Origin: Pseudothioclava arenosa
Lineage (GTDB): Bacteria > Pseudomonadota > Alphaproteobacteria > Rhodobacterales > Rhodobacteraceae
Direction of reading: 5' to 3'
NCBI RefSeq assembly: GCF_002358085.1
Contig: NZ_NTJD01000009.1
Span: forward strand, 62,001-126,000
DNA: 64,000 nucleotides
Part shown: positions 29,926-38,053 of the stretch, in pieces
Layout: each line of letters begins with the position of its first letter
Numbering within the stretch: position 1 is the stretch's first letter
Notes under the pieces: model-generated
What the model was told of the DNA's origin: nothing
Seen by the model: only the letters and a program-made list of their open reading frames with translations
The model's database searches: none
Translations under genes and position numbers: made by a program

Positions 29926-30812
29926 GCAAACAGGCTCCCGCCGTCATTCGCCCCCGCCGAGGTCGGATAGGACATCAGCCAATCCTCGCCCGGAATATGC
30001 GGGAAGCCCCTGAAATTGAGGAAGTTGTGGAACTTCAGTTTACAGGTCTCGGGGCGCCGGTCGCAGCCCGCCTCCAGCCGCACCATGTCACCCGGCGCGA
30101 CATCCGCACCAAGACGTTGCCACAGCTCGACCTCGCGCGCGCCCGTCCCGGAAAGCCGGTCGTTCTTGATCACGCCGACCAGCCCCTTGGCCGCCCCCGA
30201 AAGCACGCGCAGGCGCCCCTTCTCGAACCAGCGATCATCGAAACTCGGCAGCGCGGCAAAACGAAAGACTTGCGCCTCTTCGACCCCCTCAAGCGCCAGT
30301 TCGACCGAACAGCCCGGCGTGCTCAGGTCAAAGCCGCAGCCCCGATCGCCCAGCACCGCGCCGCAGCGCCCGTGATAGATGCGCCCGGTCTCGTTCGCCA
30401 ACAGCTCGCTCAGCCCGCGCAGCTCGGCCGTGAACGCGCCCGCGCCGCGCGTGATCTCGCCCAGATGGCCGCGGAACACCAACGCGCGCTCTGAAACTTC
30501 GGCCCAGTTCACCAGCCAGGCCCGCACCTCGGCCCCGTCATAGCGCCCCGCCAGCAGGTCCGCCTCGTTGATCGCCGCCGAACTCAGCGCGCCAAAGGCC
30601 TCCGAGTTGTCGACCGACAGGCCCGTGCTCTGGCTCAACGCCTTCGCCGTCATACCGGTATCGGGCGCGAAACGGATCCCGTCGAAATCCAGCGCCACGT
30701 CGTGATCGGTGAACCCCAGCACCTGCCCGTCGCGGCGTGTCACCGCCCAGGCTCGCGCGATCGTCGTCGCCCCCGAGGCCAGATGTGCCTTCAGCTCTTC
30801 GGAATACCCCAT
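29922..30812 (-). CDS. GTA gene g13: baseplate hub protein (DUF2163/TIGR02218 family)
   Basis: The 296-aa protein starts MGYSEELKAHLASGATTIAR and contains TDHDVALDFDGIRFAPDTG, typical of the family that forms the tail hub. Four cysteines lie in the C-terminal half: YHGRCGAVLGDRGCGFD (about 150-166), PGCSVEL nearby, and the GCDRRPETCKLKFHNFLNF motif (about 250-268). Similar patterns in lambda-type tail-tip protein L bind an Fe-S cluster. Its ATG overlaps the g12 stop by one base, and g14 overlaps its own stop. Position and size match RcGTA g13. Confidence 0.92.
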   Translation of the reverse strand: MGYSEELKAHLASGATTIARAWAVTRRDGQVLGFTDHDVALDFDGIRFAPDTGMTAKALSQSTGLSVDNSEAFGALSSAAINEADLLAGRYDGAEVRAWLVNWAEVSERALVFRGHLGEITRGAGAFTAELRGLSELLANETGRIYHGRCGAVLGDRGCGFDLSTPGCSVELALEGVEEAQVFRFAALPSFDDRWFEKGRLRVLSGAAKGLVGVIKNDRLSGTGAREVELWQRLGADVAPGDMVRLEAGCDRRPETCKLKFHNFLNFRGFPHIPGEDWLMSYPTSAGANDGGSLFA

Positions 30813-31444
30813 CAGATCCGCACCTCCAGCACCGGCACCTGCGGCAGGTCGCCCGCCTGGAACGAGGCAACCGAGACCTGAATGCCATCGGTATCGAAAC
30901 GCACCGGAACGTCGAACTCGAAGCCCGCCGTGATCCGCGTGCCTTCCGCCGGCGCGTCGTGAAAGGTCACGACACCAGTGCCAAGGTCGATCTCCCAGGC
31001 CACAGCCTCGGCCTGATGGTCGCCCTGAACGCCCACCCGCACCGTACCCAGCACCGGCTTTTTGATCGGGCGCGTATATTCGACGCCACCCGAGACATAG
31101 GTCTTGGCCAGCTGAAAGCTGCGCGTGACCCCGTCGCCTATGCCGATAAACTGATCCTCGTAATGGGGCGCCCCCGAGGGCGCGCAGGATTTGTAATCGG
31201 CCCAGTCCTTCCAGCGGAACCCGTGCAACTGCCCGCCGCGCGCTTCGAAAAACGCAATCAGATCGGCCACGTCATCGAGCGAGCGCAGCCCAACCCCCGC
31301 ATCGTAACGGCGCCGCGAATGCGCCCAGGGGCTGTTACGCTCTTCGAAACCATTTGCCAGCGTCACGATCTCGGTGCGCCGCTCGGGTCCGCCGACCGAG
31401 CCGAAACTCAGGTTCGCCGGAAAGCGGATTTCATGAAATGCCAT
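30812..31444 (-). CDS. GTA gene g12: distal tail protein (DUF2460/TIGR02217 family)
   Basis: The 210-aa protein starts at ATG 31444 (MAFHEIRFPANLSFGSVGGP) behind a GAGGAGGGA site. The block RRYDAGVGLRSLDDVADLIAFFEARGG and the segment FRWKDWADYK are hallmarks of this family. By analogy with the RcGTA particle, it forms the hexameric distal ring joining tail tube and baseplate hub. The gap to g11 is only 10 bp and g13 begins within its stop codon, so it is part of one tightly packed polycistron. Confidence 0.93.
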   Translation of the reverse strand: MAFHEIRFPANLSFGSVGGPERRTEIVTLANGFEERNSPWAHSRRRYDAGVGLRSLDDVADLIAFFEARGGQLHGFRWKDWADYKSCAPSGAPHYEDQFIGIGDGVTRSFQLAKTYVSGGVEYTRPIKKPVLGTVRVGVQGDHQAEAVAWEIDLGTGVVTFHDAPAEGTRITAGFEFDVPVRFDTDGIQVSVASFQAGDLPQVPVLEVRI

Positions 31445-31454
31445 TGCTCCCTCC

Positions 31455-32117
31455 TCAACGATTGCGATCGCCCCGCGCGAGCATCCGGCCCATCTGCGCG
31501 GCAATCTGACTTTGCGAGCGCTGGAAACCGCTCACATCGGGGGTCGAGATGTTCATCACCACATTGACCGGGCGCGACGAGCCCTGCGCCTGCACGCCCA
31601 GCCGTCCATCCGCCGTCCGCGTGAGCGGCATGATCGCCTCGGGGCCCGCCTCGCCCATCAGCCCGGTCGCACCGCGCATCGGGAATGTCGTGGGCGCGCT
31701 GACCACCCCACCCTTGGCAAAGGGCATCACCCGCCCCTGCGCAAAGGCCCCGCCATTGGCAAAGGGAAAAGCGCCGCTCAGCATGCCGTTCAGCCCGCTC
31801 GCCAGCGCACTGCCCAGCGCGTTCTGCACCGGCCGCATCGCGATGTTGTAAACCGTCTGCGACAGGCTCTCGCCGACCTGGCGCAGCGCATCCGAGAGCT
31901 TCATCCCATCAAACACCACCCCGTCAAACGCGCGCTTCAGGCTGCGCCCGAGGCTGTTCGACAGCGTGCCCACCTCGCGACTGGTGAACACCATGCTGTC
32001 ACGCATCCGCAGCAGCTCATCGCTGAAAGCCGCCGTCATCACCTCGGCTCCACCAAGGTTTTTCTCCAGCGCGGCCGCCTGCTGGCTCAATCCATCCAGC
32101 CCGTCCACCTCGACCAT
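31455..32117 (-). CDS. GTA gene g11: short tail tape-measure protein
   Basis: The 220-aa protein has an N-terminal coiled-coil region, a middle helical stretch (VGTLSNSLGRSLKRAFDGV) and the tape-measure C-terminal block with FANGGAFAQGRVMPFAKGGV and LMGEAGPEAIMPLTR, common to phage tail-length proteins. Its short length matches the short tail of RcGTA. Start ATG 32117 was preferred over GTG 32123, because the AAGGA site is only 2 nt from that GTG but well spaced for the ATG. Confidence 0.92.
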   Translation of the reverse strand: MVEVDGLDGLSQQAAALEKNLGGAEVMTAAFSDELLRMRDSMVFTSREVGTLSNSLGRSLKRAFDGVVFDGMKLSDALRQVGESLSQTVYNIAMRPVQNALGSALASGLNGMLSGAFPFANGGAFAQGRVMPFAKGGVVSAPTTFPMRGATGLMGEAGPEAIMPLTRTADGRLGVQAQGSSRPVNVVMNISTPDVSGFQRSQSQIAAQMGRMLARGDRNR

Positions 32118-32119
32118 CT

Positions 32120-32344
32120 TCACATCCTTTCAGAATTGTCAGGCGCCACGACGGGCGCACCATCGGGCCATTGCGCCGAAAGCGCCTCAAGGCGCGCCCG
32201 GGTCAGTGGCGGCGGGCCCGCGACCTGCCCAAGCATCAGTGCCAGCTCCGCCGGCGTCAGCCGCCAGAACTCCCAGGGCCGCAGCCCAAGACCCCGCAGC
32301 CCGACCCGCATCAGACCCGGCCAATCGAGCCCGCCGCGGCTCAT
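32120..32344 (-). CDS. GTA gene g10.1: tail assembly chaperone-like protein
   Basis: The 74-aa protein MSRGGLDWPGLMRVGLRGLG contains LRPWEFWRLTPAELALML, the small-domain pattern of phage tail assembly chaperones in GTAs (RcGTA rcc01693 family). It overlaps the end of g10 by 4 bp. In long-tailed phages two such products come from a frameshift; here they are two overlapping genes. Role in tape-measure/tube assembly is inferred from position. Confidence 0.88.
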   Translation of the reverse strand: MSRGGLDWPGLMRVGLRGLGLRPWEFWRLTPAELALMLGQVAGPPPLTRARLEALSAQWPDGAPVVAPDNSERM

Positions 32345-32667
32345 TCCCCGGCCCCGCCCGGCACCGAGAAGGCGCGCGCCAAGAGCTCCGCCGCGATCCG
32401 CGCCGCAGCCACCGGCCCGCCACCGATCTCGACCGAACGCAGTTCCGCCGCGCGCCCCTGCCAGCCGCCGCCACGCAACCCGGCAACCAGCAGCGCCAGC
32501 ACGTCACGGCTCGAAACCCGCCCCGCCTCGAACCGCGCCACCAGCCCCAGCAGATCGCTCTCGGCCAACTCCGCCTCAAGCTCGGCCAGGGCGCCCAGCG
32601 TCAGCTTGGCCACATGCGGCACGCCATCGAGCACCACCTCGACCTCACCAGCCATCGGGTTCGCCAT
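32341..32667 (-). CDS. GTA gene g10: gene transfer agent family protein, tail chaperone
   Basis: The 108-aa protein (MANPMAGEVEVVLDGVPHVA) contains LTLGALAELEAELAESDLLG and LALLVAGLRGGGW, matching the small GTA-family protein found between the tube and g10.1 genes. It starts 1 bp after the g9 stop. A chaperone role for the tape measure is inferred from phage synteny. Confidence 0.88.
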   Translation of the reverse strand: MANPMAGEVEVVLDGVPHVAKLTLGALAELEAELAESDLLGLVARFEAGRVSSRDVLALLVAGLRGGGWQGRAAELRSVEIGGGPVAAARIAAELLARAFSVPGGAGE

Positions 32668-32668
32668 C

Positions 32669-33082
32669 TCAGATCGCCACGAAGCTCAGCGCGCCCGCCG
32701 AGGCCATCGTGACCTCATAGGTCGCCTCGCCGTTGTAGCTGCCCGAATACTCGATCCCCGAGATCATGAAGGCGCCCTGTATGATGCCGAAATCCGGGAT
32801 GATGACCTGGAATTCCGGGCGCTCGCCGTCGAAAAAGATCTGGCGCGCGCGCTCATCGGTCGCCGCGTCCTTGAACACGCCCGAGCCCGAGATCGAGGCC
32901 GATTTCACGCCCGCCCCGCTCAGCAGTTCGCGCCAGCCACCCTGGCTTTCCAGCGAGGTCACATCGACCGTCTCCGCGTTGAAGCTGATCCGCGAGGCGC
33001 GCAGCCCCGCGATGGTTTCGAATTGCCCCGCCCCCGAAAGGTCGAGCTTGATCAGAAGGTCCTTGCCGTTTTGGGCAGCCAT
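32669..33082 (-). CDS. GTA gene g9: major tail (tube) protein
   Basis: The 137-aa protein MAAQNGKDLLIKLDLSGAGQ includes FNAETVDVTSLESQGGWREL, SGSGVFKDAATDERARQIFF and YSGSYNGEATYEVTMASAG, the TP901-1-like major tail protein fold. It should polymerise as the tail tube. The 81-bp gap before it is one of the two larger gaps in the operon and contains a hairpin, perhaps linked to the high copy number needed. g10 follows after 1 bp. Confidence 0.94.
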   Translation of the reverse strand: MAAQNGKDLLIKLDLSGAGQFETIAGLRASRISFNAETVDVTSLESQGGWRELLSGAGVKSASISGSGVFKDAATDERARQIFFDGERPEFQVIIPDFGIIQGAFMISGIEYSGSYNGEATYEVTMASAGALSFVAI

Positions 33083-33113
33083 GAGAGGTCTCCGTTAAGT
33101 CATGAAATTGGAA

Positions 33114-33138
33114 CGGCCCGCGGCATCACGCCGGGCCG
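33114..33138 (-). other. hairpin upstream of the GTA tail-tube gene
   Basis: CGGCCCG (33114-33120) and CGGGCCG (33132-33138) form a perfect 7-bp stem around an 11-nt loop, in the gap between g8 and g9. There is no T-tract. It may be an RNA-processing or stability element at the 5-prime side of the tube message. Confidence 0.5.
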
Positions 33139-33163
33139 CGACAGGCGCGCATCTCGCCGGGGC

Positions 33164-33571
33164 TCAGCCCTCGACGCGCGCCCGGAACGTCAGGTCGATC
33201 CGGCGCGATTCACCGGTCTCGACACGCCGCGCCTTGGCCTTGAGGAACCACAGCCCCACCAGCGCGCCACGCGACAGCACCAGAGGCGCGTCGATCAGCA
33301 CGTCGCAGATCGCCGCCGCCACCTCTTTCGCGCTCTGGAACCCCGCCGCATCGGTAATCACCGAGACGACGAACTCATGCACCGCCCCCGGCCCGCTCTT
33401 GTCCGAGGCATCGACCGCATCCTCGGGCCCGAGCGAGACATAGGTCCCGCTGACCGGGCCCGGCGGCACCGCATCATGGATCGCGCCGCCCACCAGCGCA
33501 TCCAGCGCCGGATCGGCCACAAGCGCCTGATAGACCGCGGCCTGAAGCGCCGCGCTCACCGCATAGCTCAT
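33164..33571 (-). CDS. GTA gene g8: tail terminator-like protein (DUF3168)
   Basis: The 135-aa protein includes AVYQALVADPALDALVGGAI, the TYVSLGPEDA segment and the late RIDLTFRARVEG strand of DUF3168 proteins. In phages and RcGTA this family caps the tail tube at the head end. It overlaps the g7 stop by 4 bp. Confidence 0.92.
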   Translation of the reverse strand: MSYAVSAALQAAVYQALVADPALDALVGGAIHDAVPPGPVSGTYVSLGPEDAVDASDKSGPGAVHEFVVSVITDAAGFQSAKEVAAAICDVLIDAPLVLSRGALVGLWFLKAKARRVETGESRRIDLTFRARVEG

Positions 33572-33906
33572 GCCACGACCTCCTCTCGGGTAAAGCAGGT
33601 CAGGTAATGACCCGCCGCATCCGCCTCGGCGACGGCGAGGATGCGAAAGATCCGCGTCCCGTCACGCAAGCGCTGTTCCGGCAGAGGCCGCCGGGGCGAA
33701 CCCTCGGGCGCGGCCCGCACCACGATCTTGAAGGGCACCGAGGCCAGCGTCACGAATTCGCCCGCGCGCTCGACGCCGGTGCCGGGCGTCACCTCGGCCC
33801 AAAGTTCCCCCAGCGCGACCCAGCTCAACGCGAAGCCACCCGCGCCATCGGCCAGGCGCTCGGGCGCCTCCAGCACCAGTTTCCGGTTCAGGTTCGGGAC
33901 TGCCAT
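33568..33906 (-). CDS. GTA gene g7: head-tail stopper/adaptor protein
   Basis: The 112-aa protein MAVPNLNRKLVLEAPERLAD includes GGFALSWVALGELWAEVTPG and FRILAVAEADAAGHYLTCF, the phage head-tail joining (head closure) pattern. ATG 33906 lies within the g6 stop as TGATG, showing coupling; the TTG one codon earlier was not preferred. Confidence 0.9.
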   Translation of the reverse strand: MAVPNLNRKLVLEAPERLADGAGGFALSWVALGELWAEVTPGTGVERAGEFVTLASVPFKIVVRAAPEGSPRRPLPEQRLRDGTRIFRILAVAEADAAGHYLTCFTREEVVA

Positions 33907-34499
33907 CAATGCCCCCCCAGAATCCGCACCGTGCGCCAGCGCTCGATCAGCGCCATCACGCCAAACGACATCTCGCTGCCCGTGCCCGCACCGTCATGGC
34001 GTGCCTCGAAATATTGCGCCGCCAGCAGGAACACCGCCTGCGCCAGATCCACCGGCAGATCGCTCCAGACCGGGCCGAACCCGGCGGTAAAGTCGATCTC
34101 GACCCGCCCCGCCAGCGGGATCGCCGGCAACACCCCAGACCCGGCCGTCAGCCGCGGCCGCGCCATATCCTCGACCAGCACGTAGCGCGCCGGGTCGATC
34201 ACCTCGATGCTGCCATCGCGCGCCACAAGCCGCATCTCCGACACCGCGCGCACCGGCGCCACCGGCAATGGCTGCGCCATGTCATTGCGCCAATGCTCCA
34301 GCGACAACGAGAAATCGCGCGAAATCAGAACCTTGCTCGTGCGCCCCTCGATCGCCGCAAGCGCGGCCCGCAGATAGGCCTCGAGCGCGGCATCCTCGGC
34401 GCCCATATCGGCAAAGCCCGTCCCAAGCCGCAAATGGTCCCGGAACTCGGCCACCGGCAGCGCTGCCGCGTCCACCGCCGTCAATTCGTTCAGCATCAT
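33906..34499 (-). CDS. GTA gene g6: head-tail connector protein (phiE125 gp8-like)
   Basis: The 197-aa protein starts at ATG 34499 (MMLNELTAVDAAALPVAEFR) behind a CGGAGA site. It includes LEAYLRAALAAIEGRTSKVL and VDFTAGFGPVWSDLP-type segments (here EIDFTAGFGPVWSDLPVDLA), diagnostic of the connector family that docks under the portal. It is separated from the capsid gene upstream by a 199-bp gap, the largest inside the operon. Confidence 0.92.
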   Translation of the reverse strand: MMLNELTAVDAAALPVAEFRDHLRLGTGFADMGAEDAALEAYLRAALAAIEGRTSKVLISRDFSLSLEHWRNDMAQPLPVAPVRAVSEMRLVARDGSIEVIDPARYVLVEDMARPRLTAGSGVLPAIPLAGRVEIDFTAGFGPVWSDLPVDLAQAVFLLAAQYFEARHDGAGTGSEMSFGVMALIERWRTVRILGGH

Positions 34500-34698
34500 G
34501 AAAACTCTCCGAAAGTCGCGTGTGCGCCGGGCCCTTCGCGGAAACCGGCCTCTCTGGCAGATCGGGCGCAAGCCCTGCCACCGCCGCTCGGACGGAGGGA
34601 GCAGCTAGGCGACGGCGACCAGCCCGCGCCCGCCCTGAGCCGAAACAGCTCCGGCTCAGAACCGGGGAGCCATCAGCCCCCCGACCCCGTCCACCGCC
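34500..34698 (-). other. non-coding gap between GTA capsid and connector genes, with hairpin
   Basis: This 199-bp stretch interrupts an otherwise tightly packed operon. It has no credible gene. CTGAGCCG (34635-34642) and CGGCTCAG (34652-34659) form a perfect 8-bp stem around a 9-nt loop, 40-64 nt after the capsid stop. With no T-tract it is not a classic terminator; a 3-prime stability element or partial attenuator for the capsid message is plausible. Confidence 0.6.
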
Positions 34699-35898
34699 TT
34701 ACAAGACGGCGAATTTGAGCAGCTTGATCGCCGCGAAGTCGCTGACGTCACCACCCACGCGCTTCGAGGCGTAGAAGATGACATGCGGCTTGGCCGAGAA
34801 GGGATCGCGCAGCACGCGCATCTCGGGGCGCTCGGCCACGGTGTAACCCGCACCGAAATCGCCAAAGGCGATCGCGGTCGCGTCGGCGGCGATGTCGGGC
34901 ATGTCCTCGGCAATCACCACCGGGTAGCCCATCAGGCGCGCCGGCTCGCCCGCCTGCAGACCGTCAGTCCAGAGGAAGCGGCCATCGGCATCCTTCATCT
35001 TGCGCACCGCACCCGCGGTTTTCGAGTTCATCACGAAGCTCGCATTGGCGCGGTATTCGGCGTCCAGCGCATAGACCAGATCGACGATTGCATCGGCCGG
35101 GTTGGCGCCCGAGAAATCGCCGTTCGCGCCGGTCGCGACATAACCCAGCGAGCCCCAGGCCCAGATGTCATTGGCAACCTTCGAATGGGTCAGGAAGCCG
35201 GTCGGCTTGTCGACGCCGTCGCCATTCACGAAGGCCGCGGCCTCGGCGCGGGCGAATTTCTCGGCGATGCGCTTGGCCAGCCAGGTCTCGACATCAAAGG
35301 CCGAGTCATCGAGCAGGCGCTGCGAGGCCTTCGGCATCGCGGCCAGCTCGTGCAGCGGGATCGAGACACGCTCGATCTGCGGCGTCGCGGTCTCGGTCAG
35401 CGCGGCGGTTTCCGTCGCCCAGCCCGAGCCCAGCTCCGAATGATCGACCAGCACGTCATAGGAGGTCGCCTCGACATTGACGACATTGGCGATCGAACGG
35501 ATCGACGCGGTCGAGCGCAGCACGCCCTGAATGGTCGCCGCGGTCTGCGGATCGACAAGATAGCCGCCCTCCGCCGCGACCGCGGTATTGAGCGCCTTGC
35601 CCTCGAGGGTCAGGCCACGCAGGCCGTCGTCGTCGCCCGAACGCAGATAGGCAGCAAAGGCCTTCTGGTGCGGCGCCTCTTCGGTGGCGGCGATGGAAAG
35701 GGCGGGACGCCCGGCGGTGATGGATTTGGTCTGCATCATGGTCAAACGATCTTCCTGTTGCTCGAACTTGGATTTAACTTCTTTCTGAAAGATTTTGATT
35801 TCCCTCAGAAACCCGGCCAGCGCGGTTTTCACCTCAGCCGCCGGGTCAGGGGCCTCGGACATGCCCGTCCCGGCCCGAGCCTTGGTCTCGGTCTTCAT
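34699..35898 (-). CDS. GTA gene g5: major capsid protein (HK97 fold)
   Basis: The 399-aa precursor has an N-terminal charged, helical delta/scaffold region (about 1-90, VKTALAGFLREIKIFQKEVK) that the g4 protease should remove. The mature HK97-type shell begins near KALNTAVAAEGGYLVDPQTA and includes LGSGWATETAALTETATPQI, ASQRLLDDSAFDVETWLAKR and FVNGDGVDKPTGFLT. It forms the GTA head. ATG 35898 was chosen over GTG 35904 because GGAG is correctly spaced for the ATG. It is 40 bp after g4. Confidence 0.96.
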   Translation of the reverse strand: MKTETKARAGTGMSEAPDPAAEVKTALAGFLREIKIFQKEVKSKFEQQEDRLTMMQTKSITAGRPALSIAATEEAPHQKAFAAYLRSGDDDGLRGLTLEGKALNTAVAAEGGYLVDPQTAATIQGVLRSTASIRSIANVVNVEATSYDVLVDHSELGSGWATETAALTETATPQIERVSIPLHELAAMPKASQRLLDDSAFDVETWLAKRIAEKFARAEAAAFVNGDGVDKPTGFLTHSKVANDIWAWGSLGYVATGANGDFSGANPADAIVDLVYALDAEYRANASFVMNSKTAGAVRKMKDADGRFLWTDGLQAGEPARLMGYPVVIAEDMPDIAADATAIAFGDFGAGYTVAERPEMRVLRDPFSAKPHVIFYASKRVGGDVSDFAAIKLLKFAVL

Positions 35899-35938
35899 CT
35901 TCACTCCATTCTCAGTGGCTCAAAGAGGCTGGGCCCGC

Positions 35939-36496
35939 TCAGCGGTCAGCCAGTTCGGCGGTGGCCTCATGCAAGACCTCCGCCAGATCACGCCAGATCG
36001 CGGCATCAAGGCCTTCGCCCTTCGCCGCCACCCGCGCCTCGCGGAGCATCGGGAAGGTCACGAGCGACACCTCCCAAAGCTCCAGTTCCGCAAGAAGCCG
36101 CTGGCCTTTTGCGTCCTTCTCGGCGGCAATCGTGCGATAGCCGATCGACAAACCGTCGATCGCCCCCGCCTCGATCAGCGCCGCCGCTTCTCGTGCACGC
36201 GCCACGTCGGGCAACAGACGCCCCTTGACGTAGAGCCCGCGCTCATCCTCGTGGATCTCATCCCAGATGCCGATCGGCTGCGCCGGATCGTGCTGCCAGA
36301 GCATCTTGACCGAGCCGCCCCGCGCCTTCAGCCGCTCAAGGCTGGCGCGATAGGCACCCCGCAGCACGACATCGCCGCCCTGATCGGCCAGACCGAACAG
36401 GCTCGCATAGCCCTCGATCACCCGACCCTCGGTCAAGGTGACCTGAGCCTCCTGCTTGCAGAACTTCAACTCAAGACCGTAATCATCAGTATTCAT
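35939..36496 (-). CDS. GTA gene g4: prohead protease (HK97 family)
   Basis: The 185-aa serine protease starts at ATG 36496 (MNTDDYGLELKFCKQEAQVT) behind AAGGA. It contains IEGYASLFGLADQGGDVVLR, the catalytic-His segment MLWQHDPAQPIGIWDE and the catalytic-Ser segment GAIDGLSIGYRTIAA, then ELWEVSLVTFPM. It should mature the capsid precursor encoded next door. The longer open start at 36526 overlaps g3.5 and lacks a ribosome site. Confidence 0.95.
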   Translation of the reverse strand: MNTDDYGLELKFCKQEAQVTLTEGRVIEGYASLFGLADQGGDVVLRGAYRASLERLKARGGSVKMLWQHDPAQPIGIWDEIHEDERGLYVKGRLLPDVARAREAAALIEAGAIDGLSIGYRTIAAEKDAKGQRLLAELELWEVSLVTFPMLREARVAAKGEGLDAAIWRDLAEVLHEATAELADR

Positions 36497-36506
36497 TTGA
36501 TTTTCC

Positions 36507-36740
36507 TTATCTAGGCGCAAATTCAAGAACGCCCTGGACCGCCTGCGTCAGGATCACGGCCACGACCCCGTAGACCGTCATCCACAGGCGCCGCTCCAGA
36601 CCCTCGATCATCGTCTCGATCCGCTCCAGCCGCTTCTCGACCTGGCCGAATTGCAGCTCCATGATCTTCTCGGTCGCCTCGAAGCGCTGCTCGTGGACCT
36701 CGAAGGGCTCTTTCAGAAAGCGCGACCCGCCGGTGCCCAT
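36507..36740 (-). CDS. GTA gene g3.5: GTA head formation protein (rcc01685 family)
   Basis: The 77-aa protein starts at ATG 36740 (MGTGGSRFLKEPFEVHEQRF). It has an amphipathic coiled coil (about 15-50, EKIMELQFGQVEKRLERIET) and a C-terminal membrane-like span (LWMTVYGVVAVILTQAVQGV). Small proteins of this type lie between portal and protease in Rhodobacterales GTAs. The hydrophobic C-terminus is unusual for a head protein, so a membrane-tethered assembly role is possible. Confidence 0.85.
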   Translation of the reverse strand: MGTGGSRFLKEPFEVHEQRFEATEKIMELQFGQVEKRLERIETMIEGLERRLWMTVYGVVAVILTQAVQGVLEFAPR

Positions 36741-36741
36741 C

Positions 36742-37920
36742 TCAGCCCTCCGCCAGCGGCGGCAGGCCCAGCAGCGCACGTTTCTCCGCATTGGTCAGGA
36801 AATCCGCCCCGCCCACGCGCTTCCATTGCTGGTCACGCTCGGCCGCCAGCGCCGGGATCTGGTCGAGGTCGGGTTTGAGCATGATCTGCGCGCCCAGATG
36901 CAGCGACAGCCATTCCGAAACCGAGGCCGCCACCCGCGTCACCAACGGCAGCACCGTCAGGCGATAGAACGCCCGATGTGCCTCGGCGTAATTCGCATAG
37001 GTCGCCTCGCCCGGAATACCCAACAGCATCGGCGGCACCCCGAAGGCCACGGCGATCTCGCGCGCGGCGGCCGCCTTGGTCTGATGGAACTCCATGTCCG
37101 AGGGGCTGAACCCCATCGGCTTCCAGTCGAGCCCTCCTTCAAGCAGCATCGGACGCCCGGCATTGCGCGCGCCCTGATGGTGGGTCTCCAGCTCAAAGAC
37201 CAGCCGGTCATACTGATCGGGGCTGAGCGTGCCCTGCCCGTCACCCCCCTTGTAGATGATCGCCCCCGAGGGCCGCGCGGCATTGTCCAGAAGCGCCTTC
37301 GACCAGGCGCTGGCCGAGTTGTGCACATCCATCGCCGTGGCCGCCGCCTGCATCGGCGAGAGCCCGTAATGGTCGTCCTGCGGGTGGAAGCTCTTGATGT
37401 GACAGATCGCCTCCGGCCCCAGCCCCATGTTGAAGCGATGCTTGCGACCGCCGACCGAATAGTCATAGGCGACCGGCCAGCCATCGGCACCCGGCACGAT
37501 ACTCATCCTGTCCGAACGCAGCACATGCAGCTCGCGCGGCAGGCCCGGCTCGGCGCTCACCGCCTCCAGATAGCCATCGCCCGACAGCAACAGCTGGCCA
37601 TACAGCGCCTCGAACAGCTCGGCCTTGCCCTGCCCCGGGTTCGGACGGCGGATCAGGTCCACCACCGGGTGGATCTCATAGCGGCGCTCCGCATCCTGGC
37701 ACACCAACGGCAGCGCGGCGGCCGCCTCGGCGATCAGCTTCACGCAGCGAAACCCGATCGGATTGCCGGTAAAGCCCAACCGCGTCAGCGAGGCGGTGTC
37801 ACGCGGGCTCCAGGCAACCCGCCCCGTCCCGCTCGCCATCGCCACGATCCGCCCGGTCTTGGAGGCCTTGACCTCCGGAACCGTCTCGACGGCCGTCTTG
37901 CGAAAAAACTTCATTCCCAT
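36742..37920 (-). CDS. GTA gene g3: portal protein (HK97 family)
   Basis: The 392-aa portal starts at ATG 37920 (MGMKFFRKTAVETVPEVKAS) with AGGAG 7 nt upstream. It contains LTRLGFTGNPIGFRCVKLIA, LYGQLLLSGDGYLEAV, HIKSFHPQDDHYGLSPMQAA and FGVPPMLLGIPGEATYANYA, the HK97/lambda-type portal signature. It is the ring through which DNA is packed. The g2-g3 gap (174 bp) contains repeat copy 5. g3.5 starts 1 bp after its stop. Confidence 0.95.
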   Translation of the reverse strand: MGMKFFRKTAVETVPEVKASKTGRIVAMASGTGRVAWSPRDTASLTRLGFTGNPIGFRCVKLIAEAAAALPLVCQDAERRYEIHPVVDLIRRPNPGQGKAELFEALYGQLLLSGDGYLEAVSAEPGLPRELHVLRSDRMSIVPGADGWPVAYDYSVGGRKHRFNMGLGPEAICHIKSFHPQDDHYGLSPMQAAATAMDVHNSASAWSKALLDNAARPSGAIIYKGGDGQGTLSPDQYDRLVFELETHHQGARNAGRPMLLEGGLDWKPMGFSPSDMEFHQTKAAAAREIAVAFGVPPMLLGIPGEATYANYAEAHRAFYRLTVLPLVTRVAASVSEWLSLHLGAQIMLKPDLDQIPALAAERDQQWKRVGGADFLTNAEKRALLGLPPLAEG

Positions 37921-38053
37921 TGCCTTCTCCTCATCGCACCGCCCGCCCACCGCATCGGGCGAAGGGCGCTCAGCCAAAGAAAAAGGGCCGGGAAATCCCG
38001 ACCCTTCGTAATCCGTTCCAATCGCCGCGCCGCGGGGATTTCGCACCCCCGCA

